Shown: one piece after another, positions 25,032 through 33,717 of the stretch
Position numbering within the stretch: the stretch's first letter is position 1
How the letters are laid out: every line of letters starts with the position of its first letter
Assembly: GCA_017464305.1 (NCBI GenBank)
Contig: JAFUDS010000015.1
Span: forward strand, 22,402 to 86,401
From: Clostridia bacterium
Lineage (GTDB): Bacteria > Bacillota > Clostridia > Christensenellales > Aristaeellaceae
Direction: 5' to 3'
DNA: 64,000 nt
Program-made: the position numbers and the translations under genes
Notes under the pieces: model-generated
Databases searched by the model: none
What the model saw: only the letters and a program-made list of their open reading frames with translations
What the model was told of the DNA's origin: nothing

Positions 25032-25306
25032 ACCGCCCGTGCCTCCTCTCCATCCTCCGCCGGAGCGTTCATAGGATGCGCCCTGTACCACTCCCCATTG
25101 TAGATCACATAATCGTGACGGACGCACTTTTTCAAACTGCCATCCCGGATGCGGCGGATAATATCCAAGTCCTCCCTGTCCTGATCGGTGAACTCCTCCA
25201 CGGCCAGGAAGGAAATGACCTCATCCAGCGTTTGAAGGGACTGCGCAAAGTTGGCCTCGTATTTCCTGATGAACCGCAGCCCTTCGATCATTTCACCCTT
25301 GGTCAT
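25028..25306 (-). CDS. Small early protein
   Basis: A 92-aa protein, helical in the first half, with a C-terminal segment VRHDYVIYNGEWYRAHP. The start at 25306 has GGGGGC upstream. It overlaps the next gene by 4 nt. Not recognised. Confidence 0.6.
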   Translation of the reverse strand: MTKGEMIEGLRFIRKYEANFAQSLQTLDEVISFLAVEEFTDQDREDLDIIRRIRDGSLKKCVRHDYVIYNGEWYRAHPMNAPAEDGEEARAV

Positions 25307-25318
25307 ATTCTTGCCCCC

Positions 25319-25735
25319 TCACGCCAGTAGCTCCGGGTTATCGTGGATATTTCCAATCACAGCCCAGGTCAACCCGTCGTAGGTTTCCAGGGGATCGACG
25401 CCAAAACCCGGCTGCTCCATGCCCCAGCTAAGCTGATCATCCTGCCACACGACCACGGCGCGGGTTTCGATTTCCGGGAAATTATCATCCAGGAAGGCAG
25501 ACAAAATATCGCCCTCAAAGATCATTTTCCCGTTCTTATCATTCAGCCCGGTATATTGGCCGATGGTGTTGGTATAAATCTCATGCCAGGCATCGGGATA
25601 TTCCAGGATATAATGCCTGGTATGATGTGGCTGATCCTTCGGGCCTCGGCCATTCACATAGCAGCCCTTGGCCCAGCCCTTATTATCAACCCGCTTACCC
25701 CTGAAAAGGATCGTCCGTTCTTTCCTGCTCCTCAT
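25319..25735 (-). CDS. YopX-family protein (copy 2)
   Basis: A 138-aa protein with the YopX signature: ILFRGKRVDNKGW at the start, IGQYTGLNDKNGKMIFEGDI in the middle, and VIGNIHDNPELL at the end. The start at 25735 has AGGAGGG. YopX proteins are frequent phage early genes without a proven role. Confidence 0.85.
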   Translation of the reverse strand: MRSRKERTILFRGKRVDNKGWAKGCYVNGRGPKDQPHHTRHYILEYPDAWHEIYTNTIGQYTGLNDKNGKMIFEGDILSAFLDDNFPEIETRAVVVWQDDQLSWGMEQPGFGVDPLETYDGLTWAVIGNIHDNPELLA

Positions 25736-26177
25736 CCGGCTTTCCCTCCTCGCCATATTTCAGCATCTTCGGATTATCATAAAAATTTCCGATCACTTCC
25801 ACCCGGTTTCCCTGGTTGACATACCTGAAAAGATCGTCATTCATGTACGGATTGCATTTGAGGGCGAATGAGCCTCTGAACGCTTTCCATATGACCAGGC
25901 CGATCCTTTTCTTGGTATCCTTATTCGGGAACGGGCAATCGTCGTTGTCCACCTGATACCGAACAATATCCCCCTCAAAAATGGGATTATCATTCTTGTC
26001 CTGGAATCCCGTGTACTGCCCGACGCTCCCGGCATGGACGGCAAAATTCATCCAAACACCCTCGGTAGGTATTTTCGCCTGAATCATGCACTCCCCATCC
26101 ACGAATGAGCAGCGGACAAGCTGGCCGACCACCCACTCACCATACATGTTCTTGCCACGGAAAAGGACTTCACGCAT
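25695..26177 (-). CDS. YopX-family protein (copy 1)
   Basis: A 160-aa protein paralogous to the next gene: VLFRGKNMYGEWVVG, VGQYTGFQDKNDNPIFEGDI and VIGNFYDNPKML. The start at 26177 follows GGGAGGTG. The two copies overlap by 41 nt and have diverged strongly, so the duplication is old. Confidence 0.83.
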   Translation of the reverse strand: MREVLFRGKNMYGEWVVGQLVRCSFVDGECMIQAKIPTEGVWMNFAVHAGSVGQYTGFQDKNDNPIFEGDIVRYQVDNDDCPFPNKDTKKRIGLVIWKAFRGSFALKCNPYMNDDLFRYVNQGNRVEVIGNFYDNPKMLKYGEEGKPDEEQERTDDPFQG

Positions 26178-27024
26178 TATCATTCACCTCCCAGGGAAAT
26201 TCCTGGATGAAGTCCGGCCCCGTGATCTCTCTGAGGCTTTCCTTCATAAACACCGGCGTACCCCAGCGCTTGCACTCGGATACAATATCATCAATCCATT
26301 CCTTTTCCGGCCTGATCCTGTTTTTGGAATTGCCCGTTTCTGCGCCTATCACGACCCAGGCCCAGCGCGGTCTTTCCACCTCTCCCGAAGGTGTCATAAT
26401 CGTATCGACAAACTGATCTTCGTCGGTGAAAATCCGCTCCCGGATCGGCTCGATAGATAGCCACATGGCGCGTGATCTGTTGGCTTGTTCAAGCTGCTCA
26501 TTATTCGATGCACTCGCGCCAAACCAGCAATTTTCCACCACATCCAGCCCTTTAATCTCTCCGTTCTCAAACCTTTCAAGCCAATCATCATATCGCCAAG
26601 GAGCCTTTGTGAGAAACAGGTAACGATGCTGCAGGGCCTTTTGTGTTGCGAGGATCACATTATCAATCCATTCATCCGGCACCCATCCACCGAACAGATC
26701 AGCCATTGAGCAGACAAAGATGTTGCGCGGTTTCTTCCACAGCTCCGGCTCATCCAACTTATAGCGATGAAATGTTGGGGTGAATCCGAAAGGATAGAAC
26801 GCAGGGACAACTTTTCCGTTTTTCTGCCGCCTGGCCTGCATCCCGTCAAGCTCGCATATCGTCCCGCCCCTGCGGAATTTCCAATCGTCCGGGTTTTCGT
26901 CGGGATCAAACCCACAGAATCGCTCCGCTATCCTCCGGGCGTAGCAATATTCGCACTCATGGAGGCAGCCCGTGACGGGATTCCATGAGGCATCCGCCCA
27001 ATCAATCTTTGTTCTGGCGCCCAT
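26170..27024 (-). CDS. Phage Gp37/Gp68-family protein (DUF5131)
   Basis: A 284-aa protein with TKIDWADASWNPVTGC, then CLHECEYCYARRIAERF, a CxxxCxxC cluster of the radical-SAM kind, followed by IFVCSMADLFGGWVP and AWVVIGAETGNS. Matches the DUF5131 family seen in many phages. The chemistry is not established. The start at 27024 follows GGAGGATGGAGG. Confidence 0.85.
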   Translation of the reverse strand: MGARTKIDWADASWNPVTGCLHECEYCYARRIAERFCGFDPDENPDDWKFRRGGTICELDGMQARRQKNGKVVPAFYPFGFTPTFHRYKLDEPELWKKPRNIFVCSMADLFGGWVPDEWIDNVILATQKALQHRYLFLTKAPWRYDDWLERFENGEIKGLDVVENCWFGASASNNEQLEQANRSRAMWLSIEPIRERIFTDEDQFVDTIMTPSGEVERPRWAWVVIGAETGNSKNRIRPEKEWIDDIVSECKRWGTPVFMKESLREITGPDFIQEFPWEVNDNA

Positions 27025-27229
27025 GCCTCCATCCTCCCCTCCGGCCCAGGCGACGGCAAGCCAGGGCATTTTCATTCTGCTGCCAATCCTCGACCACAAG
27101 GACGGCAGCCTCCCGATCCGTCACTTTGGGATTGGTGCAAACCATATCCCCATCCCCAATATACTGGCAAAAGGTACACATGCCAGGATCACACATCCGG
27201 GGCTTATCGTTTCTCTCCTCGCGCCTCAT
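27002..27229 (-). CDS. Small cysteine-rich early protein
   Basis: A 75-aa protein with four cysteines in RMCDPGMCTFCQ and MVCTNPK, then a Cys near the end. The start at 27229 has GAGGAGGG. It overlaps the DUF5131 gene by 23 nt. Likely a zinc or iron-sulfur binder; role unknown. Confidence 0.55.
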   Translation of the reverse strand: MRREERNDKPRMCDPGMCTFCQYIGDGDMVCTNPKVTDREAAVLVVEDWQQNENALACRRLGRRGGWRHGRQNKD

Positions 27230-27242
27230 TTTCAAACCCTCC

Positions 27243-27572
27243 TCACAGCTCATCCTCAGGAATATCGGGGAAATCTTCCAGCTCATCCTCCGGGATCGGC
27301 TCATCCACATCAAACCCGGATAGCTTTTTCAATCGCTCCACCAACTCCGAAGCGCACAGGCTCCCCCGGATCGTGCTGATGGTATCGGCGCCCAACTGGT
27401 GAAGCTGCTCCCCGGTGAACCCGTGCTTGGTGTGCAGCACAAGCATCATCCCGGCCCAGGCATTGCGCATGGCATCCTCCCGCGCCCGGCTCTCCACCTC
27501 ATTCAATTTCTGATCGGCAAATCCAGGCCGGGCCATTTTACGGCGGCTCTTGCGGTTCAGCTCATACGGCAT
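27243..27572 (-). CDS. Early protein with acidic tail
   Basis: A 109-aa protein: basic N terminus (MPYELNRKSRRKMARPG), helical middle, and acidic C-terminal tail (PEDELEDFPDIPEDEL). The start at 27572 follows GGAGGATTG. Not recognised. Confidence 0.6.
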   Translation of the reverse strand: MPYELNRKSRRKMARPGFADQKLNEVESRAREDAMRNAWAGMMLVLHTKHGFTGEQLHQLGADTISTIRGSLCASELVERLKKLSGFDVDEPIPEDELEDFPDIPEDEL

Positions 27573-27574
27573 TT

Positions 27575-27898
27575 TCAATCCTCCTCATCATCGTACCTGG
27601 GCGCGGATTCTTTCTTTTTCGCTTCTTCGCTGGCCTTTTCTTTTGCCTCGATGATTGCCAAAAATTCATGTGGCGTGACCAGAACGCCGTCGGCCTCTAT
27701 CGTTTCTCCGCATCCAGGGCAAACCACTCTATACGAATACATTGGCCCCGGCCCGATACGGGGAACGAAAAGCTCGCGTTCCCCCTTTGCGGCCACAAAT
27801 TCACATCTGCATATTTTGCAGTTGAAACGGATGGGCGTTTTCTCACTGACATATTTTTCTGCCAGCAAGAGCTTGGACGGTTCTTTGATAATCAGCAT
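27575..27898 (-). CDS. Zinc-ribbon early protein
   Basis: A 107-aa protein with two CxxC pairs (FNCKICRCEF and VVCPGCGETI), a zinc ribbon, and a charged C-terminal helix. It ends 3 nt before the next start. Function unknown. Confidence 0.62.
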   Translation of the reverse strand: MLIIKEPSKLLLAEKYVSEKTPIRFNCKICRCEFVAAKGERELFVPRIGPGPMYSYRVVCPGCGETIEADGVLVTPHEFLAIIEAKEKASEEAKKKESAPRYDDEED

Positions 27899-27915
27899 TT
27901 CGTCTCCCTCCGTAC

Positions 27916-28197
27916 TTAGAAAAGGTGGTCAATATCAACGGTAGCTCGCTTTTCCTCTTTCTCCCATGCTTCTGCATAATGGAGCATTGTTACATCATTC
28001 ACGCGCAGCGTTTCAAAGTGACCGTCCGCAAACTCCACCAACGCCACAGGAAAATAAAGCGTTCCTCCGTTATGTCCTCCGATCATCATAGAAGGTGGAA
28101 CAATCTCGCTCCCTTGAAAAAATCCATGAAAACGAGCCGTTTCTATCTCCACTGTCCTACTATTTGGAGCCTTGCACAGCCATAAATCCGTACTCAT
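27916..28197 (-). CDS. Small early protein
   Basis: A 93-aa protein of mainly beta character. The start at 28197 has GGAGG 8 nt upstream and overlaps the stop region of the RuvC-like gene. Not recognised. Confidence 0.6.
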   Translation of the reverse strand: MSTDLWLCKAPNSRTVEIETARFHGFFQGSEIVPPSMMIGGHNGGTLYFPVALVEFADGHFETLRVNDVTMLHYAEAWEKEEKRATVDIDHLF

Positions 28198-28199
28198 CC

Positions 28200-28649
28200 T
28201 CACAGCCTCCTCCGCGCATACTCGGCCATCAGCAGCGCCTCGGCCAGTCCATCATCATCTTTCTTGGATTTTGGCGTTTTGTGCAGCCGATCTCCCACAT
28301 CCGGGAAAAGTCGGCGGCAAGCCTCGGTGGAAAGCTGCTTGGAATCGTTCAGGGAAAAATCCTTTTTCCAAACCCTGGGCCGCACCAACTGATAACTGCA
28401 GCCATTGGCTTCCAAGGCACCCTGAATCCATCCGAAATTTTCACCGAAGCAGAAGGTGGACGCCACGCCCTGGCCGGGCATGGAGGCCACATGTTCCAGG
28501 CAGCACACACAATCCAGGCGGCTATAAAGCCCGATGATTTTTAGGTATGCCTCTTTGGAAAAGGTCGCCAGCTCCAAAATCTTTCTTTCCTCGGTTATCA
28601 CCGCTATCGCCCCGGACTTTCCGGGATCAATGCCTATAAAGTATTTCAT
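28200..28649 (-). CDS. RuvC-like Holliday junction resolvase
   Basis: A 149-aa RNase-H-fold nuclease: FIGIDPGKSGAIAV with Asp8, LEHV with Glu52, and KKDDDGLAEALLMAEY with the C-terminal acidic residues. It would resolve branched DNA before packaging, fitting with RecT and SSB. Confidence 0.85.
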   Translation of the reverse strand: MKYFIGIDPGKSGAIAVITEERKILELATFSKEAYLKIIGLYSRLDCVCCLEHVASMPGQGVASTFCFGENFGWIQGALEANGCSYQLVRPRVWKKDFSLNDSKQLSTEACRRLFPDVGDRLHKTPKSKKDDDGLAEALLMAEYARRRL

Positions 28650-28659
28650 AGGCTCCTCC

Positions 28660-28872
28660 TCACTTGAAAATCTTGCCCGTATACCGATCCCGCAGCTCTA
28701 TCCTGTTCACGATCTCAAACCCCAGCTCATCAGCCAGACGGCGAAGGTTTTCCATTGCCCGCCTCGCTCTGGCATCCCGGCGGCGCTCCTCCCGGATCGC
28801 GTTATTGATGGCTTTGTGGGCCGTGGGATCGGGATACCCCTCAACATTGCGATATGGGACACCCCGGCCCAT
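28660..28872 (-). CDS. Small basic early protein
   Basis: A 70-aa protein rich in Arg in the middle (REERRRDARARRAMENLRRL), probably a nucleic-acid-binding helix. It lies 4 nt after the small membrane gene and 10 nt before the resolvase gene. Not recognised. Confidence 0.6.
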   Translation of the reverse strand: MGRGVPYRNVEGYPDPTAHKAINNAIREERRRDARARRAMENLRRLADELGFEIVNRIELRDRYTGKIFK

Positions 28873-28876
28873 GCTC

Positions 28877-29020
28877 TCACCGCCCCAGCCGGAAATAGAC
28901 GGCGCTCAGCAGGTCAACCGGCTTGCAGATCGGATAGGTGACAATGAAAATCACCATGATCAGCGCCCTTGCCAATCCTTTGAAGAAACGGGCCAGCGCC
29001 CACTTGGTATAGGTGTTCAT
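28877..29020 (-). CDS. Very small membrane protein
   Basis: A 47-aa protein with one hydrophobic segment (ALIMVIFIVTYPI). The ATG at 29020 has GGAGGATACAGT upstream and overlaps the stop of the DnaC-like gene by 4 nt. Ribosome site and tight packing support translation. Confidence 0.6.
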   Translation of the reverse strand: MNTYTKWALARFFKGLARALIMVIFIVTYPICKPVDLLSAVYFRLGR

Positions 29021-29880
29021 ACTGTATCCTCCTCATCCAGTCTCAGAAGTTTCCGGGCCATATCGGCCTTTTCTTTGGCAATCCCCATCCGGCGGCTCTC
29101 ACCGTTTACCCGGACGGTCTGACACATTTCCATGATCCGCTCATAGATGCGGCGCTTTTCCAGGCTCTTTTCCTGCTCCATGAGCGCAGGGGACAAATTG
29201 GTGGTGACGATCAGGGGCTTCTTGGCCTTATACCGGGCATTGACAATCTCATAGGTCTGCTCGGTCATGTACTCGGTATCCCGCTGCACCCCGAAATCAT
29301 CCAGGATCAGGAGCCGCGCCCCGGCGATCTCCCGGAAAACCTCCTCCCGATCCTCATTGAAGTCTTTCCCGGCCTCGGCCACCAGGTTTTGCACCGTGCT
29401 CATCAGCACATAATTTCCATGATCGATCAGGGCATTGGCGATACATCCGGCCAGGAAGGACTTGCCCACGCCGACCTCCCCATAGAGCATGAGGCCAATA
29501 TTATGGGCCATGAACTGCTCAAACTCCGCCACATACCGTCGGGCGATCCTGGACGCTTTTTCATCCCGGCGATCATCATCCGCGAAGGTGTATCCCAAGT
29601 ACAGATCATCGGCAAGCCCCTGGCGCCGCATGGCCTCAATGCGATCCCTGGCCTCCCTGGCTTTCTGCCGGGCCTCCTCCTCCCGCTGCTTTTTCTTCAT
29701 GCACTCACATGGGACGGGGACGACGGAGGGCGGCTGATCCGGGAAAATCTGGATGCGAAATTCCTTTTTTTCATTGCACACGCCGCAGCGCAGCAGCCCG
29801 TCCTCCTCATCCCGATAATCCCCCATCAGCTCCTCCGCCGGGCGGATCGCGTCTTTGAGGACCGCATGAAATAGGGACAT
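29017..29880 (-). CDS. DnaC/IstB-like helicase loader
   Basis: A 287-aa AAA+ ATPase. An N-terminal Cys cluster (RCGVC at 31-35 and CEC at 58-60) precedes Walker A GEVGVGKS (134-141) and Walker B LLILDDFG (190-197). It loads the host replicative helicase on phage DNA together with the DnaD-like protein encoded just upstream. Confidence 0.9.
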   Translation of the reverse strand: MSLFHAVLKDAIRPAEELMGDYRDEEDGLLRCGVCNEKKEFRIQIFPDQPPSVVPVPCECMKKKQREEEARQKAREARDRIEAMRRQGLADDLYLGYTFADDDRRDEKASRIARRYVAEFEQFMAHNIGLMLYGEVGVGKSFLAGCIANALIDHGNYVLMSTVQNLVAEAGKDFNEDREEVFREIAGARLLILDDFGVQRDTEYMTEQTYEIVNARYKAKKPLIVTTNLSPALMEQEKSLEKRRIYERIMEMCQTVRVNGESRRMGIAKEKADMARKLLRLDEEDTV

Positions 29881-30725
29881 TACAGATCACCACCCCATCC
29901 TTTGGCCGCCTGCGGCGGCTGATTTCCATTCGCGGCTTCGGTATCCTTGCGGCCAGCCCTGGCCTGATCCACCGTCCTGATCCCTTCCACCACGTATCGG
30001 CTCAGAATTTTGCTCACATACGACCAGGCTCTTTTTCCGTGCCCGCAAGCATCATCCACAGCAAACTTTATCAATTCATCCGATAACCCATCCTCCATGA
30101 AGGAGCGAAGCTCCTCATAATTCCCCGGCGACATGCCCCGGAGGCACATATCGCAATACTGAACCGCCGACATATCAGCAGCAGAAGGGGGAATCCCCGT
30201 TATGTCACGTTCTTCTTCTCTGCTATTGTTATCTTCTGTTATATCTTCTTCTCTCTTCTCTTCTTTTGTAGGAGCGTGACATGGCGTGACATGTTCAATC
30301 GCGTCACGCGTGACAGAAGCGTTACGCGGCGTGACAGGATCACCGGCGTCACGGTTTTTTCCATTGGCTTTCTTATCCCGGAATCGCTGTTGCCGGATGC
30401 GGTCATTTTCCCGGCGCCTATCCTCTTTATCCATCAATGCCCCGGCATAAACTCCCCAATCATGGATCAGGCCGGGAGGATCAAGCCACCCGCACTCACT
30501 CAGGGCATCCATCAGCATCTTCGGCTTCTTGTCCCAGAAGCAAGCCCTCGCAATGGCTCCATCCGGGAACTTTGTCAAATCCCCATCGGGCGCGTTGATC
30601 AGCGCCCACGTCCACAGAAATACAACTATTCCACCCGCCGCATATTGTTCGATTTTTAATTTGTCGGCGAGATCATAGGTTTTCGGATGTTCGCGCAGCG
30701 TATCATAAACGCTTATCCACCCCAT
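29880..30725 (-). CDS. Phage replisome organizer (DnaD-like)
   Basis: A 281-aa protein. The N-terminal part (GWISVYDTLREHPKTYDLAD) is the winged-helix replisome organizer domain; a low-complexity Glu/Asn/Arg linker follows; the C-terminal part (LIKFAVDDACGHGKRAWSYV, then ILSRYVVEGIRT) is DnaD_2-like. The start at 30725 has AAAGGAGGT. It opens the origin and passes DNA to the loader. The phage origin may lie in or near this gene. Confidence 0.85.
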   Translation of the reverse strand: MGWISVYDTLREHPKTYDLADKLKIEQYAAGGIVVFLWTWALINAPDGDLTKFPDGAIARACFWDKKPKMLMDALSECGWLDPPGLIHDWGVYAGALMDKEDRRRENDRIRQQRFRDKKANGKNRDAGDPVTPRNASVTRDAIEHVTPCHAPTKEEKREEDITEDNNSREEERDITGIPPSAADMSAVQYCDMCLRGMSPGNYEELRSFMEDGLSDELIKFAVDDACGHGKRAWSYVSKILSRYVVEGIRTVDQARAGRKDTEAANGNQPPQAAKGWGGDL

Positions 30726-30766
30726 CTTGCAAACCTCCTTTCCGTTGTATTTCTGATTTCTGAGGA

Positions 30767-30797
30767 GGCAGGGCCGGATTATCATTCCGGCCCTGCC
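30767..30797 (-). promoter_or_regulatory. Stable hairpin without T run between genes
   Basis: A perfect 11-bp GC-rich stem (GGCAGGGCCGG / CCGGCCCTGCC) with a 9-nt loop, downstream of the 266-aa gene and upstream of the organizer gene. No T run follows, so it is more likely an RNA stability or processing element, or a weak attenuator, than an intrinsic terminator. Confidence 0.6.
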
Positions 30798-30805
30798 GGG
30801 GATCA

Positions 30806-31606
30806 TCAGCCGATCACGACCAGGTTCAGGCCGGCGAGCTGCTTTACCAGATAGGCGGCGATAGACTTGACGGCGGTATTCTTCCACTTGCCGCCGTCGG
30901 CCTCAAACAAAGCCGCCTGCTTGCCCTCTTTGATGCGGAGGACAAAGGAGGACACGGGCTGCTCCACCTCGGTGAAGGTACGCATGGGACGCAGCCAGGC
31001 GGGATTTTTGAAAATGCTGGTGGATACCTCGGCCACACCCGCTTTCATGGTGAGGCGCTGAGAAATGCCATCATCCGCCACCTGCTCGCTCTGCTCCTCT
31101 TTGATGTTATTGACCACCTTCAGCACGGCATCCCGGTTATCATCCTGGATGTAGCACGTCTGGATGTTGACAAAGAGGGATTCAGAATCGATGTAGCGGT
31201 TGAGGGGGATTTCCGGGGCGGCATAGCGGCACTCGGCCAGCTTGACGCGCTCTTTATAGAAGCCGCGAACCTCGGTATAGACGGATACCTTCGTGGGGCT
31301 TTCCACCACCACCAGGGCGGCGGGATTTTCCTTGGCAAAGAAGTGATCCGTGTCCGCCTTGATCCACTTGACCAGGCCATCCAGGGTATAGGGGATGAAG
31401 GGATCGGGTCTATACTCGCGGTCAGGTTCAGGAACAGGGACAGGTTCCAGCTCATTGTTGACATAAAGGTGGGGAACATCATGGATCATCACCACGCGGG
31501 GAACATCCTCGGCCTTGGCGCGGTTGCTTTCCAGCTCCACGCCCTTATCGATCAGCAGTTGGGCCAGCTCAGTCAGGTCGGTGCATTTCATCATTTCGTT
31601 ATCCAT
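30806..31606 (-). CDS. DUF2303-like early protein
   Basis: A 266-aa protein lying between recombination and replication genes. Stretches such as VEQPVSSFVLRIKEGKQAAL and VVVESPTKVSVYTEV recall DUF2303 phage proteins. The start at 31606 has GGAGGTTG. Function unknown. Confidence 0.6.
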   Translation of the reverse strand: MDNEMMKCTDLTELAQLLIDKGVELESNRAKAEDVPRVVMIHDVPHLYVNNELEPVPVPEPDREYRPDPFIPYTLDGLVKWIKADTDHFFAKENPAALVVVESPTKVSVYTEVRGFYKERVKLAECRYAAPEIPLNRYIDSESLFVNIQTCYIQDDNRDAVLKVVNNIKEEQSEQVADDGISQRLTMKAGVAEVSTSIFKNPAWLRPMRTFTEVEQPVSSFVLRIKEGKQAALFEADGGKWKNTAVKSIAAYLVKQLAGLNLVVIG

Positions 31607-31647
31607 TTGACAACCTCCATTCTTTTATTTCCAACAGGCCGACGGCC

Positions 31648-32028
31648 TTAATTGGTCTGTGCTTCGGGAGCCTTGAACTCCACCACGTTAGGCGCTGCCT
31701 GCACATTACCCTCCATGTCAATTTGTCCGGGAATCTGATCGGTGCGCTCGGTGACGATCACGCTGCCATCATCCCTCTGGTACATGAGGACGGTCTGCTG
31801 CACAGGCACCGGCGGCGCCAGCTTGGACTTCACATCGAAGCTCATACTGGCAGCATCACGGTTCTGGTTGGGCTTGAAGGTAAAGGTCAGGGTGACGCTG
31901 CGCTTCTGCTCCGGGTTGGTGTTGGGATCAAAGATATTGCCCCACACTTTATCCAGCTCACGCTTGAAACGCTCATTGACAGCGCCATCCATCACTTGAT
32001 CCAGGGACTTGATCTCTCTCGAAGGCAT
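31648..32028 (-). CDS. Early protein often linked with RecT modules
   Basis: A 126-aa protein: helical N terminus, then a beta domain (SVTLTFTFKPNQNRD, MSFDVKSKLAPP). Proteins with this outline recur beside RecT in Firmicutes phages. No role assigned. Confidence 0.6.
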   Translation of the reverse strand: MPSREIKSLDQVMDGAVNERFKRELDKVWGNIFDPNTNPEQKRSVTLTFTFKPNQNRDAASMSFDVKSKLAPPVPVQQTVLMYQRDDGSVIVTERTDQIPGQIDMEGNVQAAPNVVEFKAPEAQTN

Positions 32029-32053
32029 GGGTTTTCACATCCTTTCAAAACTT

Positions 32054-32800
32054 TCAAAATGGTGCCAGCTCCAACGGGATTTCCATTTGAGCATCGGCGG
32101 CAACGGTATCAATGCCGGTGGATTCCAGGATTTCCTTGACCATCCGGCGCTCATCGGATCGCTGATCCGACAGGTGGCAGAGGATGATCTTCCGGGTGAC
32201 GGTCAGATCATTAAGGGAAAGAGCCTCCTCAAGCCTCCCCAGGGACATGTGCGACTTTTTCAATCTGTTTCTCAGCTCTATATCAATCAGGCCATCATAG
32301 AGCATCCGATCCAGCTGATCCTCGCAGTAGTTACACTCCACCAGCCAATAGTGCATACCGGGGAAGGTCCGTCTGAGGTAGAAGGTATCGGTGGCATAGA
32401 GAAGCTTTTCGTTGGTGGCATTGTTGCGGATCACAAAGCCCATCGGCTCGGCGGCGTCATGCTCCGTAGGGAATGGAAATACCTGATACCGGCCCAGGCT
32501 CACGCTCCAATCCTTATAGGCGTAGCATTGGCTCCACAGCCGGGGCTTGTCCCCCTGGATCGCCGCCCAGGTGCCAGCGCTGGCGTAGACCTTGATCCCT
32601 CTCTTTGCCAGGTCATACGCAGCCTTGGCGTGATCCATGTGCTCATGCGTGATCAGGCAGCCAACGATCTCCTCAGGATTATCAATCGCCTCCATGATCC
32701 GGCGGATGGGGAGCCCGGCGTCCAGGATGAGGATTTCGTCCCCATCCTGGAGCAGATAGCAATTTCCACGGCTGCCGGTAGACAGCACTTTCAGCCTCAT
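32054..32800 (-). CDS. Metallo-beta-lactamase-fold hydrolase
   Basis: A 248-aa protein starting MRLKVLSTGSRGNCYLL. It has the metal site THEHMDHAKA, Asp in LILDAGL, and later His residues (PFPTEHDAAEP, LCHLSDQRS), as in YycJ-type phosphodiesterases. It is coupled to recT by overlap and could act as a nuclease in the recombination module. Confidence 0.87.
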   Translation of the reverse strand: MRLKVLSTGSRGNCYLLQDGDEILILDAGLPIRRIMEAIDNPEEIVGCLITHEHMDHAKAAYDLAKRGIKVYASAGTWAAIQGDKPRLWSQCYAYKDWSVSLGRYQVFPFPTEHDAAEPMGFVIRNNATNEKLLYATDTFYLRRTFPGMHYWLVECNYCEDQLDRMLYDGLIDIELRNRLKKSHMSLGRLEEALSLNDLTVTRKIILCHLSDQRSDERRMVKEILESTGIDTVAADAQMEIPLELAPF

Positions 32801-32801
32801 A

Positions 32802-33677
32802 TCAGAATCCCGGTTCAGCGTCGGGATCGCTCTCAGCCTCAGTAGCATCCGCCTGGGCGTCACTCAGGATTTCCCCGGTTCCCTGATCCACCACCTCGGC
32901 GGCATCCACGACCTCGGCAGGAAGGGCGCCGGCGGGAGCATCATCAATGATCATGGGAGCGCCGTTGGCATTGGCGCTCACCTCGGCCTCCACTTCCTTG
33001 TCGGCGTCATAGGCGGCGGCGGTCATATACTCCACGGACATGAACCCATACTTGCTCAGAATCTGCCGGAGCATGGTCTTACATGCCATGGCGTCAAAGT
33101 CCGTATGCCAGGGGGAGGACTGCATACTCCAACTGCGGCTCTTTTTCTTCGCGTGCTCCGTGATCTTTTCGCGGGTCCAATAGATCGCCTTGTAGAAGCC
33201 GTTGAGCATCTGGAAATAGGCGAAGTAGCCGATGGCCTTATCGCTCTTGGCCTCGCCGGTGATTTCCAATTCGCCAGTGACGCGGTTGAACTTGGCCGTT
33301 TCGCCCTCATACACACAGTCGGCATTGATGCTCTTGTACTGGCCTGTACGCATAGCCAACTGGATATAGCCACGATAGCCCATGATGAAGGTGGGGATGG
33401 ATTCGCCTTTTTTGTTCTTGAAGGGGACGATGTAGGCAAACCCCAGGCTCTTTGTGATGGGAAGCTTCAGCACGGCGGCTTTCATGGCTTCACCCATAAC
33501 CAGCTTCGGATCGCAGAGCATCAGATTTCCGTCGCTGGTATAGAGGTCAAGCAGGGAGGCCAGGAAGGTGTTTTTGGATTCGCCCAACAGCCCCTCCAAT
33601 TTGTTCTGCACCGCCTGGCCTTCACAGTAGGCTTTCATCAGGGCGACAGGGCTTTGCTGCTTCTTGACTTCGGACAT
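32802..33677 (-). CDS. recT: RecT-family single-strand annealing protein
   Basis: A 291-aa protein. The central region (AAVLKLPITKSLGFAYIVPF, then IMGYRGYIQLAMRTGQYKSI, and YGFMSVEYMTAAAYD) is typical RecT. The C-terminal 60 residues are acidic. The start at 33677 follows GGAGGTATT. It anneals single strands in phage recombination with the ATPase, SSB and resolvase. Confidence 0.93.
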   Translation of the reverse strand: MSEVKKQQSPVALMKAYCEGQAVQNKLEGLLGESKNTFLASLLDLYTSDGNLMLCDPKLVMGEAMKAAVLKLPITKSLGFAYIVPFKNKKGESIPTFIMGYRGYIQLAMRTGQYKSINADCVYEGETAKFNRVTGELEITGEAKSDKAIGYFAYFQMLNGFYKAIYWTREKITEHAKKKSRSWSMQSSPWHTDFDAMACKTMLRQILSKYGFMSVEYMTAAAYDADKEVEAEVSANANGAPMIIDDAPAGALPAEVVDAAEVVDQGTGEILSDAQADATEAESDPDAEPGF

Positions 33678-33717
33678 TTTCAAATACCTCCGTATTCTCC
33701 GCCTCAAAGGGCGGGAT

